Below are positions 8,114-16,904 of a stretch of 64,000 nucleotides of DNA, piece after piece. The notes beneath the pieces are model-generated. The model had not been told where the DNA came from. It saw nothing but the letters and a program-made list of their open reading frames with translations, and searched no databases. Every line of letters begins with the position of its first letter. Positions within the stretch are counted from its first letter, which is position 1. Source of the stretch: a virus; IMG/VR virus record IMGVR_UViG_3300020160_000289, positions 1 to 64,000 of that record; one strand, 5' to 3'. The translations under genes were made by a program, and so were the position numbers.

Positions 8114-9724
8114 TTAATAATATTGTTGTGTAACAACTGTGTTATCTGTATAAGTTACGTTTGTTTGTCTTACTAGATCGGGATTTCCGGCAACATTATA
8201 AACATCTTCGCTACTAACACCAAGAGTAGTAGTATCAACGTTTAACGTTGAATTTGGAATTTCGATTGCTACGGCTTCAGCGATCATAGTATCTAATGCG
8301 ACAATATTTTGATTTACAGAATTAAGCTGTTCTGTTAATTTATTAGGATCGGTATAACCAGACGCATCAAGTTGATTATATATTGAATCTAACATTGCTG
8401 TATCGTTAGTCGCTTGGGCAACTGCGAGAGACTCAGCTACTCGATCTTGTATAGCTTGATTTGCTGCAATTTGTGCTGTTAGTGTGTCTGCTATCGCTGA
8501 CTGTTCTACTTGTACTGCTAACAGTCCGGCACTTGTTGAAGGCAACGATGCTGGTAATAATCCTTTTAGGGTATTTCCAATTTTTGAAATACCTGCTGAA
8601 AACCCTGCTGCCACATTTCCCAACGTTGCTCCGAGATTAAATCCTCCACCGCCGGCACCTTGTGATCTAGGTACTGCTGTTGTAGGCTGTTCTCCGGGTA
8701 GTGTTGCTAGACTTAAACCGGATGGGCTTGTTCCTGATAGCGCATCTGGGAGTTTACCTGTCCTTGCTACTTTATCTAATAAACCAAATCCTTCTGACAG
8801 TACACTTGCCCTAGTTATGTTTTTTACATTATTAACTAGACTAGTAGCACCTCTGGCTGTTCTAACTAGGCCAAATATACTTGTATCTCCGCTACTGCCG
8901 AATACTTCACCTAGCCCCGGGATAACACCGCCAGCGCCTAAAATACTATTGTTGCCGCCGCCGAAAATACTCAAGGGGCCTTGCTCATTATCGTAATGAA
9001 GGGTGGCAAAACCATTTGGCTCTCCCTTTTTAACTTTCCCGGTACCGTATAACACAGTTTCATATGCTACTGTCATTTTATTTTCTAGTAGTTTGCTTTG
9101 TGATTGATCCATTTGATCATGACTCCAGTCAGTGATGATTGGATTAACTAACACAAATCCTGTAAACTGTTGTCTGTTTAATTGATATATTTCTATGCTG
9201 TTAAAAAACGGGTCCGTTTGATTATTATTAAGACCATACGTAGTACTCTCGTTAACGCTAGTACCTAGTGTTTTATATTTTGTATCAGTGAAACTTTTAG
9301 GAACGCTTAAACCATTTGTATTTTTACCGTCGGCAAAATAGTAATTGTAATAGGCTTTCCAGAGCCCGGTTGTGGTATTATTGTGATCATCATGGAACGA
9401 AATATTAACTGGCTGATAATCAATTTTACTTTGTACAATAGTCTTCTTATTATACTGATTCATAGTTTCAGTTGACATTTTAAACTTTGGAAGATCTGAT
9501 GCTTTTACTAGGACACCTAGTTCTCTACCGTTCCTGTCCATGTATTCTTGGATGATAGGATTGTTGTTCCTGTTAATATTAAAAACAACATAGTAAAGGA
9601 AGCCAGCCTTTGGCGCTAGTCTAAAATAATCATCAACATATAACCTTGCGGCATGTCGATAATCTTTAACCTGCGTATTAGAGCTGAGTGTTTGCCCTAA
9701 AAAGTTTGTAAATGCGTTTGACAT
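8114..9724 (-). CDS. Putative tail-tube-like / baseplate-tube structural protein, 536 aa
   Basis: Follows the tail tube gene gp19. Residues 1-220 look like a tube-type beta domain: FLYYVVFNINRN, SDLPKFKMSTETMNQY, then KIDYQPVNISFHDDHNNT and FVLVNPIITDWSHDQ, the order seen in tail-tube and tube-initiator folds. The C-terminal half is Gly/Ser/Ala-rich with a helical end. It could correspond to T4 gp54 or gp48, but I cannot decide between them. ATG 9724 (MSNAFTNF) is chosen because the upstream ATG at 9754 lies inside a terminator hairpin. A late octamer variant sits 5 nt before it. Confidence 0.72.
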   Translation of the reverse strand: MSNAFTNFLGQTLSSNTQVKDYRHAARLYVDDYFRLAPKAGFLYYVVFNINRNNNPIIQEYMDRNGRELGVLVKASDLPKFKMSTETMNQYNKKTIVQSKIDYQPVNISFHDDHNNTTTGLWKAYYNYYFADGKNTNGLSVPKSFTDTKYKTLGTSVNESTTYGLNNNQTDPFFNSIEIYQLNRQQFTGFVLVNPIITDWSHDQMDQSQSKLLENKMTVAYETVLYGTGKVKKGEPNGFATLHYDNEQGPLSIFGGGNNSILGAGGVIPGLGEVFGSSGDTSIFGLVRTARGATSLVNNVKNITRASVLSEGFGLLDKVARTGKLPDALSGTSPSGLSLATLPGEQPTTAVPRSQGAGGGGFNLGATLGNVAAGFSAGISKIGNTLKGLLPASLPSTSAGLLAVQVEQSAIADTLTAQIAANQAIQDRVAESLAVAQATNDTAMLDSIYNQLDASGYTDPNKLTEQLNSVNQNIVALDTMIAEAVAIEIPNSTLNVDTTTLGVSSEDVYNVAGNPDLVRQTNVTYTDNTVVTQQYY

Positions 9725-9729
9725 AGTAA

Positions 9730-9737
9730 TATTTAGT
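9730..9737 (-). promoter_or_regulatory. Variant late octamer ACTAAATA, 5 nt before ATG 9724
   Basis: ACTAAATA then TTACT then ATG. It lies 4 nt after the terminator stem at 9742-9769 and no Shine-Dalgarno sequence is present. The CTAAATA variant recurs upstream of gp18, gp13 and the 342-aa gene. Confidence 0.45.
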
Positions 9738-9741
9738 CGTA

Positions 9742-9769
9742 AAAAAAGACCCATAAAAGGGTCTTTTTT
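9742..9769 (-). terminator. Terminator between gp19 and the tube-like gene (bidirectional form)
   Basis: Stem AAAAAAGACCC / GGGTCTTTTTT with a 6-nt loop, A-run on one side and T-run on the other. It lies 13 bp downstream of the gp19 stop and would end the gp18-gp19 transcript. Confidence 0.9.
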
Positions 9770-9782
9770 CTAGCTTCTGTTA

Positions 9783-10421
9783 TTAACCAGTTGCTAAGGA
9801 AGATAGTGTTCTTCCTACTGTAGCTCCGAGTCCCACTGGTGCGCCTGTTGCGCCTACCTGTAGTGCGTTATCGAACACGATTGTTAAAGCGATTTCCATT
9901 GGAGCACTTTCAGCATAAGCTAATTCGTTATAATTAACCTGCTGTAGATAGCATCCATAGCATTCCCATGTTTCTAAAACATTAGGTGCCCATGTGCCGT
10001 TATCTCCGTTACCACCGTCTAACATTTCGATTCTTGTTAGGAATTTGTATTCGGCTCCTGATGCAGCACTTGCCTGCTCGAAGAAGTCGAATTGTTTCTG
10101 TAACTGTTCGCCAATTAGCTTGGTTACGTTTCCGCCGACGTCATCACGGATACTAATTGTCATTGGTTGCCATGAGTGCTTACCAGCATAGTGGATCTGG
10201 CTGTTGTAAACGTGAATAACCTGATCTTCAAACTGTACTTGCGGTCTTGCGGCAGTTACGACTTGCTTAGTTAGTTCTGTCGTAGGCTTTGTTACACCAA
10301 AGTTTTCTAATGATACTCTAAAACGATATTTCAGCTTTGGCATCAATAGACCTTGGCTGGTGCTACTTTGACCACCTGCTGCCAACGGTACTGTGAATTT
10401 ACTTAAACTTGCAATTGCCAT
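9783..10421 (-). CDS. 19: Tail tube protein gp19
   Basis: Polymerises into the inner tail tube under the gp18 sheath. At 212 residues it is longer than T4 gp19 (163). The core shows LKYRFRVSLENFG, a region with IHYAGKHSWQPMTISIRDD typical of the tube fold, and a C-terminal ECYGCYLQQVNYNELAYAES followed by a beta strand (EIALTIVFDNA). The N-terminal 25 residues and Gly-rich C-terminal 20 residues are extra. A strong ribosome site (AGGAGC) precedes ATG 10421. It is directly downstream of gp18 (34 bp), the classic sheath-tube pair, with a terminator after it. Confidence 0.95.
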   Translation of the reverse strand: MAIASLSKFTVPLAAGGQSSTSQGLLMPKLKYRFRVSLENFGVTKPTTELTKQVVTAARPQVQFEDQVIHVYNSQIHYAGKHSWQPMTISIRDDVGGNVTKLIGEQLQKQFDFFEQASAASGAEYKFLTRIEMLDGGNGDNGTWAPNVLETWECYGCYLQQVNYNELAYAESAPMEIALTIVFDNALQVGATGAPVGLGATVGRTLSSLATG

Positions 10422-10444
10422 CTTATTTGCTCCTTGTCCTTATA

Positions 10445-10452
10445 TATTTACC
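10445..10452 (-). promoter_or_regulatory. Weak late-type octamer GGTAAATA before gp19
   Basis: Shares the TAAATA core but not the second position. It lies 23 nt before the gp19 ATG with a good ribosome site between. It might add tube transcripts to those from gp18. Confidence 0.25.
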
Positions 10453-10454
10453 CA

Positions 10455-13400
10455 TTATAGTCCGGCCTTGATGTCACCAGTATTTTTCAAGCGTAGAGGA
10501 ATGTAAATAAATTCCACTGCTTTTACTGGTTCGACGGCAATGTCTAACCATAGTTCTGAACGATCAATTCTTGTAGGTGTGTTGTTTGATTCATCACATA
10601 CTACTAAGAAGTCGTACAATGCTCTTTGTCCTACTAACTCTAATAGGAAACTTTCTGTTGCTTGTTTGATTTCGTTACGTGTAATTCTGTCGTTAGGTTC
10701 AAACAAGAATGGTTTGACCAATAACGCCATTTGTCTACGTAAGTACGCAACTAATCGGGATACATTAATTCTATCTAGAGCACTTGCGTTTCTAGCGCGA
10801 GTGTATTGTCCAAAGTTAACAATGCCAGCACCTGGAATTGTTGCGATTGGGTTAACCTTAACTCCTGCTAGTACGTCACGCAGGCTTTGTGGTAGAGCTG
10901 TTGTTTTGAACTCTCCGTTTAGCAAGTAACCTACTGCTGTAGCATTGTCAACACCGCCACGACGTGTTCCTGCTGGAGCAAACCATTGGAAGCTCTTCTG
11001 ATCGCTCATTGCGATTGTACGTAGCATCATGTGACTTGGTGGAACAACAATGAAGTTTCCGCTGTTGTCGTTTGTGTAACCACTTGGATAGAACATAGCC
11101 ATGTATTCGTCATAGCTAACTGCGCCATCTTCACCGTTGTCAAACGCTAGGGCTGTGTTGCTACCCCAGTTGTTTAGTTCTGTGCCGCTTGGCTGTAATC
11201 TAAACGGTGTGTCACCGATTACAAACGCTGTTAATCCGCGATCTGTATTTAGAGCAACCATGTTTTGAATTGCTTCTGGATATCCAGGAGTAGCAATCAA
11301 GTTAAAGATTACTGTGTCAGTGTCACGAACACTTTGATTTGTGTCAATTACACTCTTCAATGCCGCAACAATAAATCCGCGTTGAGCAAAGCGACCGAAG
11401 CTACCTTGACCGACTGCGTTGTTAGGGCTTACTGTGATCCAACGATCTGAAACGTATGGAGTAGTTGAGTTAGAGCCGTCCATTTGTTCGTCGCCAAAGC
11501 GCGAGTTCTTACCGTCTGTAGCATTGATGTTGATATGATCAACAACATACTTCTTGACGTTGAAACCGCTACGGCGTAGATTCCATAACTTCATACCACG
11601 TGGGTATAATGCTGGATCTGGAGCGTCTGGGTCTAGATAATTGCTAGTTAGCAAGTCTGTGATAGCTGACATCTCTGCGCTTGTACCAGAAGTACCCCAA
11701 CGTGCGTCAGCAAACAACCAACCGTTTGGTGTTGTTTGATCAGCAGTATCTTGTAATACCCACTTACCATCTTTACGTACATATACGTCCATGCCGTACA
11801 TGTCAATGTCAGCTGTGCTGATCCAAATATCATTGTCAACTAAAGGATCGCCGTTTACCTGTGTTGTTGGAGCAACACTGGCAATCTGAGGACCAGTAGC
11901 ATCTGTTGTTGGATATAGACTTCTATAACCCTTCCATGTAGTTCCGTTGTGGACCATGATATCTACTTCGTCAACAACTGAACTATACCATAATTGGCCG
12001 TCAGCTGGTGTTGTTTCAGGAGCCTGTAGTTTAGCTTCGTAAACTAATGGTTTCCAGTTACTTGCGAAGTAAGTGATGTTTCTAGCATCGTTCGTTACCT
12101 TGGCATACAAATTCTTTGTGCCTGTTTCTATTCCGGCGTTATCTCTTGCCCAAGCTGAATATCCTAAGAAACTGTTCAATGGAGTAGCAGTTCCATCTGT
12201 TAATAGAATTTCGCCACCCTTTTTGTGTTGAATAGTTAGACTTGTAGCGTTTCCACTAGTGTCATATGATGCAGCAATCGCTTCAACGTTGGTCATATTC
12301 AAGTTATTGATTGCGCTAATGATTTGATCAACAGTATTGCCAGCTGTTAAAGTTACAGGATAAGCTGTGCTAAAATCAGCGACGCCGTCTACTGAAGTTG
12401 CTAGGCCTTCATATAACGTAAATGATGAGCTAGTAGACACTGTTCCGGTTGTTGCTACAGAAGTAATTTTTGTAAAGCCTGTAGCATTTCTACGCCATAC
12501 TTTAAATTCTACCAATGATGGTGTGTTTGTAGTTGTAGAAGATGTGCCTGCTCCTAGCATAGCATTCTGTTGGACATAAACTGAACCAACAGCAATATCA
12601 CCTGTAGAGTTAATTGCGTTGATGGCGCTTTGTGGCTCGGCATAAATTGGAGCAGATTTTAGTGTCCACTCACTTGTTGCTTCGTTATAAACTTTAACAT
12701 ACCAATCGGCGCCGCTGTTAGGACTTGTTGTCTTAACATATACAGAACCACTTGCTTTGTCTGTAAAGTCTGGAAACTTAAAATGTGGTCCTTGGAATAG
12801 TTCTACTTTGTCAAAAGTTCCAGCTGTCAATCCAACTGCTGTTAACATGGCAAGTAGGCCTGTTCCGACTTCAATTTTAACTTTACCGTCAATTAGAGTA
12901 CCGTTGCTCTTAGCACGAGCATCTGCGTAGATTTCTAAGAAGCCAGCAGTATTAATCTTAGCACCAACTCCTCTTGTACGCATTGCAGTGTTGATAGCTG
13001 TTACTAGGTCACTTAGGTTATTACCACTTAGTGTAATTTCTTGTCCGTTGATTTTTAAGTTACTACCAGAGTAGGACACTAACGCACCAGATGCTACAGT
13101 CTTAGTACCTGTAACGACTGGCCAGCTGGTCTTCCAGCAGGTGCTGGTAAATGTCACACTTGAAGTAAATCCTAATTCAACATCAGAACCAACTTGTACC
13201 CAATTACCATTTGTATTTTTATACCATAGTGTATTATCATTGTTGCTGGTTACAACAATTGCATACTGTCCGTTAGAACCATAGCTTGGCTTAGGTGTTA
13301 CACCTAGACCGCTAACTGTAGCAGTTGCTAAATTTGTGTTATCAATGACTAATGGAGTTTTAGCAGTAAAAGCACCATCTGTCTTGTTCCATTGGAATAC

Positions 13401-13835
13401 TCCAAATTTTGTATTTGATGTATCAACCCAATATGTACCATTAACAGGAGTTCCTACTGGCTCGCTAGCAGTAGCAACTAATTGACTTGTGTCAATATTA
13501 GCACGAGCAATAAAAGCACGACTACTTACCCCAAGCAAGCTATAAGCCGCTTGTAGTCCGTATTCGTTCAGCTCGCCACCGTGTACTGGATTGCCGTTGG
13601 CATCAGTGTAAAATTGTGGTGTTCCGAATGTGTCGGTTAAATCACGCTGGCTTGTGATTAAATACACTTTACCAGCATTTGCCGCTGTAGTACCAGGTGC
13701 TGTTCCTGTGCCACTAGCATTTTGTTTGTCGGCTGCGGATGTGACAAAGATCAAAGGTACGGTGCTTGGAGCAGCCGGTAGATAGAAACTTTCGTCGATT
13801 ACGCTTACTTGTACGCCTGGTGAACTTAGAGCCAT
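10455..13835 (-). CDS. 18: Tail sheath protein gp18 with a large inserted region
   Basis: Contractile sheath subunit. The product is 1126 aa against 659 in T4. Residues 1-120 (SSPGVQVSVIDES, VYLITSQRDL, LNEYGLQAAYSLLG) and about 750-1126 (RRSGFNVKKYV, DTVIFNLIATPGYP, GFTTALPQS-like and RNEIKQATESFLLEL, ending RLKNTGDIKAGL) are conserved sheath core. About 600 residues in between hold repeated beta units of the type 'G-x-x-W-x-x-T ... V-Y-x-x-x-G-x-W' (GTYWVDTSNT, GSVYVKTTSP, DGQLWYSSV, DNDIWISTAD). The insert probably forms surface domains on the sheath exterior. Ribosome site GGGAGAT; late octamer variant 35 nt upstream. Confidence 0.95.
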   Translation of the reverse strand: MALSSPGVQVSVIDESFYLPAAPSTVPLIFVTSAADKQNASGTGTAPGTTAANAGKVYLITSQRDLTDTFGTPQFYTDANGNPVHGGELNEYGLQAAYSLLGVSSRAFIARANIDTSQLVATASEPVGTPVNGTYWVDTSNTKFGVFQWNKTDGAFTAKTPLVIDNTNLATATVSGLGVTPKPSYGSNGQYAIVVTSNNDNTLWYKNTNGNWVQVGSDVELGFTSSVTFTSTCWKTSWPVVTGTKTVASGALVSYSGSNLKINGQEITLSGNNLSDLVTAINTAMRTRGVGAKINTAGFLEIYADARAKSNGTLIDGKVKIEVGTGLLAMLTAVGLTAGTFDKVELFQGPHFKFPDFTDKASGSVYVKTTSPNSGADWYVKVYNEATSEWTLKSAPIYAEPQSAINAINSTGDIAVGSVYVQQNAMLGAGTSSTTTNTPSLVEFKVWRRNATGFTKITSVATTGTVSTSSSFTLYEGLATSVDGVADFSTAYPVTLTAGNTVDQIISAINNLNMTNVEAIAASYDTSGNATSLTIQHKKGGEILLTDGTATPLNSFLGYSAWARDNAGIETGTKNLYAKVTNDARNITYFASNWKPLVYEAKLQAPETTPADGQLWYSSVVDEVDIMVHNGTTWKGYRSLYPTTDATGPQIASVAPTTQVNGDPLVDNDIWISTADIDMYGMDVYVRKDGKWVLQDTADQTTPNGWLFADARWGTSGTSAEMSAITDLLTSNYLDPDAPDPALYPRGMKLWNLRRSGFNVKKYVVDHININATDGKNSRFGDEQMDGSNSTTPYVSDRWITVSPNNAVGQGSFGRFAQRGFIVAALKSVIDTNQSVRDTDTVIFNLIATPGYPEAIQNMVALNTDRGLTAFVIGDTPFRLQPSGTELNNWGSNTALAFDNGEDGAVSYDEYMAMFYPSGYTNDNSGNFIVVPPSHMMLRTIAMSDQKSFQWFAPAGTRRGGVDNATAVGYLLNGEFKTTALPQSLRDVLAGVKVNPIATIPGAGIVNFGQYTRARNASALDRINVSRLVAYLRRQMALLVKPFLFEPNDRITRNEIKQATESFLLELVGQRALYDFLVVCDESNNTPTRIDRSELWLDIAVEPVKAVEFIYIPLRLKNTGDIKAGL

Positions 13836-13870
13836 TTGTTAATCTCCCATAAATGGTTTTTTATTAAACA

Positions 13871-13878
13871 TATTTAGT
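13871..13878 (-). promoter_or_regulatory. Late octamer variant ACTAAATA upstream of gp18
   Basis: Minus strand, 35 nt before the gp18 ATG, with GGGAGAT ribosome site in between. It is in the 103-bp divergent gap shared with the plus-strand HNH-like gene. Confidence 0.5.
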
Positions 13879-13938
13879 GTGAATGGAGGAAAAATACCCG
13901 CTTAAATACAAGATAAAAGGGAACTAAAAGGGCGGTGT

Positions 13939-14274
13939 ATGCGGGATCTATGTAAAAAATGTCAAAGAAGACCTGTTGCTATCAACTATCGTAAAGAAGG
14001 TAAAATATTCTTTAGATCAATGTGTGATCACTGTGCTAAGAATTACAAGACGGCTCGACCCACTTGGCTTTCTACTGGATATAAAAAGAAAACCACATGC
14101 GATAGATGTGGTTTTGTAGGAACTGAGTCAGAGCAGTTCGATGTTTATCACGCAGATGGTGATATTAATAATTGTAAATACAGTAACTTAAAAACTGTAT
14201 GTGCCAATTGTCAGAGACTTTTACACAAACTCAAGGTACCGTGGCGCAGGGGAGACCTTACACCTGATTTTTAA
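13939..14274 (+). CDS. HNH/zinc-ribbon-like protein, 111 aa
   Basis: Small plus-strand gene with four Cys pairs: C5/C8, C29/C32, C54/C57 and C88/C91. Residues 54-91 fit an HNH-type fold: CDRCGF, then a Asp-x-x-His-Ala-Asp-Gly-Asp segment (H71), then NNC, NLKTVC and ANCQ, with H71 and N77/N78/N83 as candidate active-site residues and Cys as structural zinc ligands. It may be a small HNH endonuclease (homing or packaging-related) or only a zinc-binding protein. It overlaps the end of the convergent dNMP kinase gene by 17 bp and is divergent from gp18. No intron or split gene is visible nearby. Confidence 0.75.
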   Translation: MRDLCKKCQRRPVAINYRKEGKIFFRSMCDHCAKNYKTARPTWLSTGYKKKTTCDRCGFVGTESEQFDVYHADGDINNCKYSNLKTVCANCQRLLHKLKVPWRRGDLTPDF

Positions 14275-14884
14275 TTGCTAGAAAAAGTTCGTCGATTGAT
14301 CCGTCATTAGTGATAGTAACATCAATGTCGCCGCCTACCCAAGCAGTTTCGCTTGCGTGTATTTTTAAAGTTTCTAACCGTTTTTTACCAATTGCCCAGC
14401 CCATGTATTTGTCACCGGCGTTAGCATTAGCGGCATCATCATACCACTCGGGTTCAGGCCCTCGCTTGATGCGTATTACTTTGCCGCCAGCATTGTGGAT
14501 GGCTTTGATTTCATTTGGGAATCGAACATCACTAATAACAATATTGTCTTTTGAATTGCGAAGTTTACTTTCTAAGCTGGCAATCCAAATGTCATCATGG
14601 AATGCTTTGCGACAAACTTCAGTACCCCAATATTGTAGGATCCAGCGTGGTGTTAGATTGGGCATTTTAAGACGTTCTGCCCACCAAGGATCTACTTGTT
14701 CACGCCATTCACGGGCCATTTTTGTGCGGCCTTCGAGCATGGTACGGTCCCAACCGAATACAGCGGCTACAGCATCTTTTAATGTGTTAGCAAACGAGTC
14801 ACGTCTAAATTCGTGAAAGTTAACCAAATAGTCTGCGGCAGTATCTTTGCCTGAACCGATAAAACCTACAAAACCAATAATCAT
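14258..14884 (-). CDS. 1: Deoxynucleoside monophosphate kinase (gp1-like)
   Basis: Phosphorylates dNMPs to dNDPs, supplying phage DNA synthesis. The 208-residue protein (T4 gp1: 241) has P-loop GFIGSGKDT at 7-15, an early substrate-binding region with DSFANTLKDAV, then GWDRTMLEG, REWREQVDPWW, a ILQYWGTEVCR segment and VISDVRFPNE (Walker B-like/NMP-binding). These are typical of the phage dNMP kinase family. Ribosome site GGGGGAT precedes ATG 14884. It ends inside the 3' end of the HNH-like gene on the opposite strand. It is the only clear nucleotide-metabolism enzyme in the structural region apart from the Nudix protein. Confidence 0.88.
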   Translation of the reverse strand: MIIGFVGFIGSGKDTAADYLVNFHEFRRDSFANTLKDAVAAVFGWDRTMLEGRTKMAREWREQVDPWWAERLKMPNLTPRWILQYWGTEVCRKAFHDDIWIASLESKLRNSKDNIVISDVRFPNEIKAIHNAGGKVIRIKRGPEPEWYDDAANANAGDKYMGWAIGKKRLETLKIHASETAWVGGDIDVTITNDGSIDELFLAIKNQV

Positions 14885-14914
14885 AGCATCCCCCAGTAGA
14901 TACTATATTTTATC

Positions 14915-15673
14915 TTATCCTATGACAAATGTCAATGGTTGTTGGTTATCTTTGTTATTAATTAGATCCAATTCGAGCATATCAATTTCGGCTTTGCCTT
15001 CGGATTTTAGGGCAGTTCCGTTTAGGCTTGTTCCACCTTGTGGACTTGCGATAGTCTGAAACTTTTCGCGAGCTTCACCTAACATCATTTTACAAGTTGC
15101 TAGAGCATAGTCACGCAACCATATGCCAGAGTTAGGATCTTGGAATAGTACAAAATCTGGTTTGTGATTGTACATCCATAGTAAAACATGTTCTTCGCCC
15201 CTAGGACGTTGGGTAATTCTTAAACGCTTACTAGTCGGGTTCCAATCAAAGTTGATATAAGAACCAAACATTTTACCAACTTCTTTTTGGTAACTTGCGA
15301 ACATGTAGTAGGTGCTCAGACCGCCCATGTTACTGGAACTCATCAAATAGGTATTAGTGTAGGCCAAGTTAAACGGTTCAAATAAAGTACCGCCATCGCC
15401 GCCGCCTGTTCTAGAACCAATACTTCGTCTAAAAACTTGACGAACTTGCATTACTTCTTGTGATAAAGTATATTCATTTACGTCAGTTTGTAAAGTTAAA
15501 AATCCAAAACTCTCTTCAACGCTGTTACTACTACGTTGACGATATTTTAATAATGCTCTATCTATAGCAGTATTGTAATGTTTAGGATCTAGTTCAACAT
15601 CGACCATGCCGTCGCCGAGCATAGTACGGACGTATTCTATGACTTTTTGTTTTTCTGTTTCAAGTTCGCTCAT
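14915..15673 (-). CDS. 13: Neck / head completion protein gp13
   Basis: Forms, with gp14, the neck ring joining head and tail. 252 residues (T4: 309). Recognisable elements are KVIEYVRTMLGDGMVDVEL, HYNTAIDRALLKYRQRSS, VNEYTLSQEVMQVRQVFRR near the N-terminus, and LLWMYNHKP, WLRDYALATCKMMLGEAREKF toward the C-terminus. It is divergent from gp14 with only 28 bp between the two ATGs. The minus-strand octamer GCTAAATA ends 5 nt before its ATG (spacer TTGAC) and no ribosome site is visible. Confidence 0.92.
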   Translation of the reverse strand: MSELETEKQKVIEYVRTMLGDGMVDVELDPKHYNTAIDRALLKYRQRSSNSVEESFGFLTLQTDVNEYTLSQEVMQVRQVFRRSIGSRTGGGDGGTLFEPFNLAYTNTYLMSSSNMGGLSTYYMFASYQKEVGKMFGSYINFDWNPTSKRLRITQRPRGEEHVLLWMYNHKPDFVLFQDPNSGIWLRDYALATCKMMLGEAREKFQTIASPQGGTSLNGTALKSEGKAEIDMLELDLINNKDNQQPLTFVIG

Positions 15674-15678
15674 GTCAA

Positions 15679-15686
15679 TATTTAGC
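15679..15686 (-). promoter_or_regulatory. Late octamer variant GCTAAATA for gp13
   Basis: Minus strand; abuts the plus-strand TATAAATA at 15687. Spacer to the gp13 ATG is 5 nt (TTGAC), identical in length to the spacer at gene 61607 (TTGAT). Confidence 0.55.
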
Positions 15687-15694
15687 TATAAATA
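15687..15694 (+). promoter_or_regulatory. Late promoter TATAAATA for gp14
   Basis: Exact T4 late -10 consensus on the plus strand, with a 7-nt spacer before the gp14 ATG at 15702. Together with the adjoining minus-strand octamer it forms a near-palindromic 16-bp divergent promoter pair. Confidence 0.7.
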
Positions 15695-15701
15695 TAAGAC
15701 T

Positions 15702-16904
15702 ATGCCAAGACTCTCACTTTACCGTCCTGAAAAGGGACCCGATTTCCGCTTCCTAGATCGAACCATTAACGAACAGTTTCAGGTTGGGGGCACCGATATC
15801 TTAATTCATAAGTATCTGGGACCGCAAGATCCTTTAGACGGGACCGCAACACCTGCGACACCTGTTAATGGAAACCCTATTCCTGAACTAGGAATACAGG
15901 ATGTTCTGTTCATGGAAAACAGAGATAGGAAATACGCCAAAGATATCTACGTGTCTCGTGGAATTTATACCATGCAAGACATAGATTTTAATCTAAGTCA
16001 GTTTGGATTTTTCCTATCTAACGATAACATAATGATCACGTTTCATTTAAGAAGTACTGTAGAGTTATTGGGACGTAAAATTATGGCAGGCGATGTACTA
16101 GAATTGCCGCACTTAAAGGACGAATACGCTTTAGACGATGCCAGCGTGGCACTAAAACGTTTTTATGTTGTTACCGATGTAGCAAGGCCTGCTACAGGTT
16201 ACAGTCAAACTTGGTATCCACACTTGCTACGTGCGAAATGTGAGCCATTAGTAGACACACAAGAGTTTGCTCAAATACTTGATCAGCCTGCTGAAGACGG
16301 CACTGATAATACTTTGAGAGATGTATTGTCGATCTACAATAAAAATATTGAAATTAACAATCAAATTCTTGCCCAGGCAGAAGAAGATGCCGGTCTTAGC
16401 GGTTACGATACTCAGCAATTTTATACACTTCCTGTAAATGATCAAGGATTGTTAGACATTGCCGATGTAACAGATGACCGAGATGCCAGCGAAGATGATC
16501 ATACAGTAGATGCTAGTTCAGTATATGTAAATCCTATGAAGGATGTTTACGTAGGATACTTAACAGGTGACGGTATTCCTCCAAACGGAGCACCGTATAC
16601 CTTTGGAATATCTTTTCCTTTTGGACCAACCGAAGGAGCGTTTCATTTACGAACAGATCACTTACCCAACAGATTGTTTAGATTTAACGGAAACACTTGG
16701 GTATTTGTTGAAAGTAACGTTAGAACCACAATGACTAATAAGCCAGTCAACGGATTACCGGCGGCACCTGCGTTAACTAGACATAATCAAGTTGGAAGTT
16801 TTATTAACAATAATAATACCGCTACTATTGCCGGAAAAGTTGTTGAAGAAAGACAGAGTCTTAGCAAAGCACTAAAGAAACAAAAACCACAGGCAGATAA
16901 TTAA
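15702..16904 (+). CDS. 14: Neck protein gp14
   Basis: Neck component that works with gp13 at the head-tail junction. 400 residues (T4: 256). Start chosen at MPRLSLYRPEKG; a longer in-frame reading from 15606 would overlap gp13. Conserved core: VGGTDILIHKYLGP, RGIYTMQDIDFNLSQFGF, then the DVLELPHLKDEYALDD and FYVVTDV region, which parallels T4 gp14 from 'FFSNFGM' through 'GDLIYFP' to 'INWVEPYDPFY'. The C-terminal 100 residues are an addition with a FRFNGNTWVFVE beta motif. Its stop shares one base with the gp15 ATG (TAATG). Confidence 0.88.
   Translation: MPRLSLYRPEKGPDFRFLDRTINEQFQVGGTDILIHKYLGPQDPLDGTATPATPVNGNPIPELGIQDVLFMENRDRKYAKDIYVSRGIYTMQDIDFNLSQFGFFLSNDNIMITFHLRSTVELLGRKIMAGDVLELPHLKDEYALDDASVALKRFYVVTDVARPATGYSQTWYPHLLRAKCEPLVDTQEFAQILDQPAEDGTDNTLRDVLSIYNKNIEINNQILAQAEEDAGLSGYDTQQFYTLPVNDQGLLDIADVTDDRDASEDDHTVDASSVYVNPMKDVYVGYLTGDGIPPNGAPYTFGISFPFGPTEGAFHLRTDHLPNRLFRFNGNTWVFVESNVRTTMTNKPVNGLPAAPALTRHNQVGSFINNNNTATIAGKVVEERQSLSKALKKQKPQADN

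Noticed and set aside
8484-8996. 170-aa plus-strand frame inside the tube-like gene
   Set aside because: Pro/Leu-rich antisense of a Gly/Ser-rich segment; no ribosome site and no recognisable domain.
15606-15701. Upstream in-frame start for gp14
   Set aside because: It would overlap the gp13 start on the other strand, while ATG 15702 has a perfect late octamer in front and a conserved N-terminus.
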